Source of the DNA: Candidatus Omnitrophota bacterium
GTDB taxonomy: Bacteria; Omnitrophota; Gorgyraeia; JACOVV01
Length of the DNA: 5,456 nucleotides
NCBI GenBank assembly: GCA_023248175.1
Contig: JAHFFC010000074.1
Coordinates: 1-5,456 of the forward strand
Direction: 5' to 3'
The notes beneath the pieces were generated by a model. That model did no database searches and was not told the origin of the DNA. It worked only from the letters and a program-made list of their open reading frames with translations. The translations under genes were made by a program, and so were the position numbers. Shown here piece by piece: positions 4,436 through 5,456 of the stretch (the first letter of the stretch is position 1; each line of letters starts with the position of its first letter).

Positions 4436-4465
4436 AGAATAACACAGCTGTGTGAAATTTGTCAA
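4436..4465 (-). promoter_or_regulatory. Sigma70-type promoter for DUF5679-rsfS, with palindromic spacer
   Basis: On the minus strand a perfect TTGACA (4460-4465) is followed, after 18 bases, by TATTCT (4436-4441; 4 of 6 against TATAAT). Transcription would start near 4428-4430 and give a leader of about 190 bases before the DUF5679 ATG. The spacer carries the perfect 12-bp palindrome ACACAGCTGTGT (4442-4453), directly between the two boxes, a classic place for a repressor or activator to bind. It is the strongest promoter-like match I found in the non-coding parts of the window. Confidence 0.6.
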
Positions 4466-4471
4466 TGAACA

Positions 4472-4529
4472 TAGGCCGCCTACGGCGGCAACTTCCTTCT
4501 TTCCCCTCTCCCCGAAGGGGAGAGGGGAA
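4472..4529. repeat. Composite palindromic repeat, copy 2
   Basis: GCCGCC-tac-GGCGGC (4475-4489) is followed by a 13-bp perfect hairpin, TTCCCCTCTCCCC (4501-4513) with GGGGAGAGGGGAA (4517-4529) and a GAA loop. Bases 4472-4511 match 142-181 with a single mismatch, in the same orientation, about 4.3 kb apart. The second hairpin then diverges in loop and stem length between the copies. This copy sits just upstream of the -35 box of the DUF5679-rsfS promoter. Confidence 0.9.
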
Positions 4530-4603
4530 TCAGCAGAAACTTTGAAATTCCTATACATTAACCGGACTACAGAAATTCCCCATCAACTGAAAATCTCTTA
4601 CAC

Positions 4604-4632
4604 CCCCCTTTTTCGCCCTTTTTCAAAGGGGG
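4604..4632. repeat. 8-bp hairpin CCCCCTTT/AAAGGGGG
   Basis: CCCCCTTT (4604-4611) pairs with AAAGGGGG (4625-4632) across a 13-base pyrimidine-rich loop. It is one more palindrome between the CBS-domain gene and the promoter. On the minus strand no T-run follows the stem, so I do not call it the terminator of the upstream gene, although it may act as one with a Rho-type factor. Confidence 0.6.
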
Positions 4633-4642
4633 AGTTTTAAGG

Positions 4643-4774
4643 TTATCAATCTCACCTTACGCACTACCACATTCCTCCCCTTTGTAAGGGGAGGCTAGGT
4701 GGGGTAGAAATGTCTCTACCTCCCCTAACCCCTCCTTACAAAGGAGGGGGGAGCTGCGTAAGATGAGTTATCAA
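4643..4774. mobile_element. MITE-like element with terminal inverted repeats and 7-bp direct repeats
   Basis: The ends CTCACCTTACGCA (4651-4663) and TGCGTAAGATGAG (4755-4767) are inverted repeats matching at 12 of 13. They are flanked directly by TTATCAA on both sides (4643-4649 and 4768-4774), as expected of a target-site duplication; one extra T (4650) lies at the left end. The interior (4674-4750) is a long imperfect palindrome that starts with CCTCCCCTT/AAGGGGAGG (4674-4694) and ends with a related CCTCCTTACAAAGGAGG stretch (4731-4747). At about 118 bases with no coding capacity, it fits a miniature inverted-repeat transposable element that would need a transposase supplied elsewhere. An old, static palindromic repeat with chance flanks is the alternative. 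Confidence 0.6.
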
Positions 4775-4820
4775 CGTCATCAGGCAACTTGGGGAACTTC
4801 TGACCGGACGTAGTCCGCCC

Positions 4821-5456
4821 CTACGCGGCTTCCCCAACGATCTGCTCTACTAAATCAGCAATAGTCACGATTCCCACCGGCCCGCGGGTTCGACTGACCA
4901 CGATTGCCATCGGTTGTTTGCGAGACTGCAAAATGAATAGAGCCGTACTGGCAAGGGTTTCGATATGAATGAAATTTGCCGGCCGCAAGAATTTTTTTAT
5001 CGGAGCTGTTTCATCCGCCTCAAACAACCCGTCCAGGATATGCACGATGCCGATGGTGTTATTCCTTTGGCCTTCATACACCGGGTATCGCGAAAATCCG
5101 GTTTCCTTGAGCATTTGTTTCAGATCTTTCACCACCGCTTGAGCAGGGAGCATGGCCGCTTTTTCAAGGGGAAGCATGACCTGGGTCACTTGGAGATCGC
5201 TGAACTGGAAAATTTTCATGATCAGCGAACGCTCTTGAGCGTCTAATCCCCCTTCCTGACTCTCTTCCTGCAGGAGATATTTAATTTCCTCTTTCGTCAC
5301 TCGGACTTTCTGCGGCGGCGCCGACGGGACCCCGAAAAATGCCAGGGTCACTCCACTTAAGTAACGAACCACCGCCACCAGCGGAGAAAGAAACCAGAGA
5401 AACCAACGAAGAGGCATTGCCGCTAGAAGAACAACCCTGTCTGCCCGGAACCGGCA
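4821..5456 (-). CDS. CNNM/CorC (HlyC) family membrane protein with paired CBS domains, C-terminal part
   Basis: The frame is open to the right edge (RFRADRVVLLAAMPLRWF in its first residues), so the ATG at 5415-5417 is internal and the N-terminal DUF21/CNNM membrane domain is cut off. Seen here are the last hydrophobic segment (WFLWFLSPLVAVVRYLSG), the linker KVRVTKEEIKYLLQEESQEG and the helical DAQERSLIMKIFQFSDLQV. CBS domain 1 (QVMLPLEKAAML to VHILDGLF) and CBS domain 2 (IKKFLRPANFIHIE to GIVTIADLVEQIVGEAA) follow. Family members are linked to magnesium/cobalt efflux or membrane stress, and the CBS pair usually binds adenine nucleotides. The protein stops right after CBS 2, where many relatives carry an extra CorC_HlyC domain. 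Hence it is a short variant, often one of two adjacent paralogs. The stop TAG is at 4821-4823. Confidence 0.9.
   Translation of the reverse strand, partial: CRFRADRVVLLAAMPLRWFLWFLSPLVAVVRYLSGVTLAFFGVPSAPPQKVRVTKEEIKYLLQEESQEGGLDAQERSLIMKIFQFSDLQVTQVMLPLEKAAMLPAQAVVKDLKQMLKETGFSRYPVYEGQRNNTIGIVHILDGLFEADETAPIKKFLRPANFIHIETLASTALFILQSRKQPMAIVVSRTRGPVGIVTIADLVEQIVGEAA

Noticed and set aside
142..4529. Repeated palindromes as a possible CRISPR array
   Set aside because: The repeats are few, differ from each other, are kilobases apart and have genes between them rather than regular spacers.
4452..4640. Plus-strand reading frame through the repeat cluster
   Set aside because: Its codons are the palindromic repeats themselves, with no ribosome binding site or recognisable protein pattern.
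4806..4816. GGAC-gta-GTCC hairpin after the CBS-domain gene
   Set aside because: The stem is only 4 bp with no T-run; too small to call a terminator.
5415..5417. ATG as the true start of the CBS-domain gene
   Set aside because: The frame stays open to the window edge with sequence typical of the end of a DUF21 membrane domain, so this Met is internal.

Overview
The window is bacterial. Every gene I can support lies on the minus strand, so transcription runs from the right edge to the left. Base composition is moderate. The short proteins, the DUF5679-rsfS pair, the ArgS signature variant (SVAH followed by GRQAA) and gaps packed with GC-rich palindromes suggest an uncultured candidate-phylum bacterium, possibly Omnitrophota. 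That placement is inference from remembered family patterns and is of low to moderate confidence.

In the direction of transcription the layout is as follows. (1) The C-terminal half of a CNNM/CorC-type membrane protein with two CBS domains (4821-5456, running off the right edge). (2) A 584-base gap (4237-4820) holding a MITE-like element with flanking direct repeats, several perfect hairpins, a good sigma70-type promoter with a 12-bp palindrome in its spacer, and a structured leader. (3) A 50-residue DUF5679 zinc-ribbon protein (4084-4236) whose stop codon overlaps the start of rsfS, the ribosomal silencing factor (3734-4084). (4) A large hairpin that also encodes the end of RsfS. (5) A GAF plus HD-GYP protein, probably a cyclic-di-GMP phosphodiesterase (2604-3668). 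(6) A 264-base gap with a multi-arm palindrome whose closing stem covers the argS ribosome binding site. (7) argS, arginyl-tRNA synthetase (660-2339). (8) A short coiled-coil protein that seems to start at a non-standard ATT codon just after argS (449-643). (9) A weak 31-codon frame and a repeat-rich gap. (10) The N-terminus of an AlbA_2/Schlafen-type protein running off the left edge (1-112).

Three genes concern translation or ribosome state (DUF5679 by association only, rsfS, argS). One concerns second-messenger signalling and one membrane ion transport or stress. The dominant unexplained signal is the intergenic DNA. At least ten perfect or near-perfect inverted repeats are present. Two of them share a twin-hairpin module with a compensatory base-pair change, one looks like a repeat inserted into its own inverted copy, and several overlap gene-expression signals or coding ends. 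No rRNA, tRNA, CRISPR array or complete transposase was seen. I did not find a clearly new multi-gene system; the best candidates for something new are the repeat elements and the way they have been built into gene ends and leaders.
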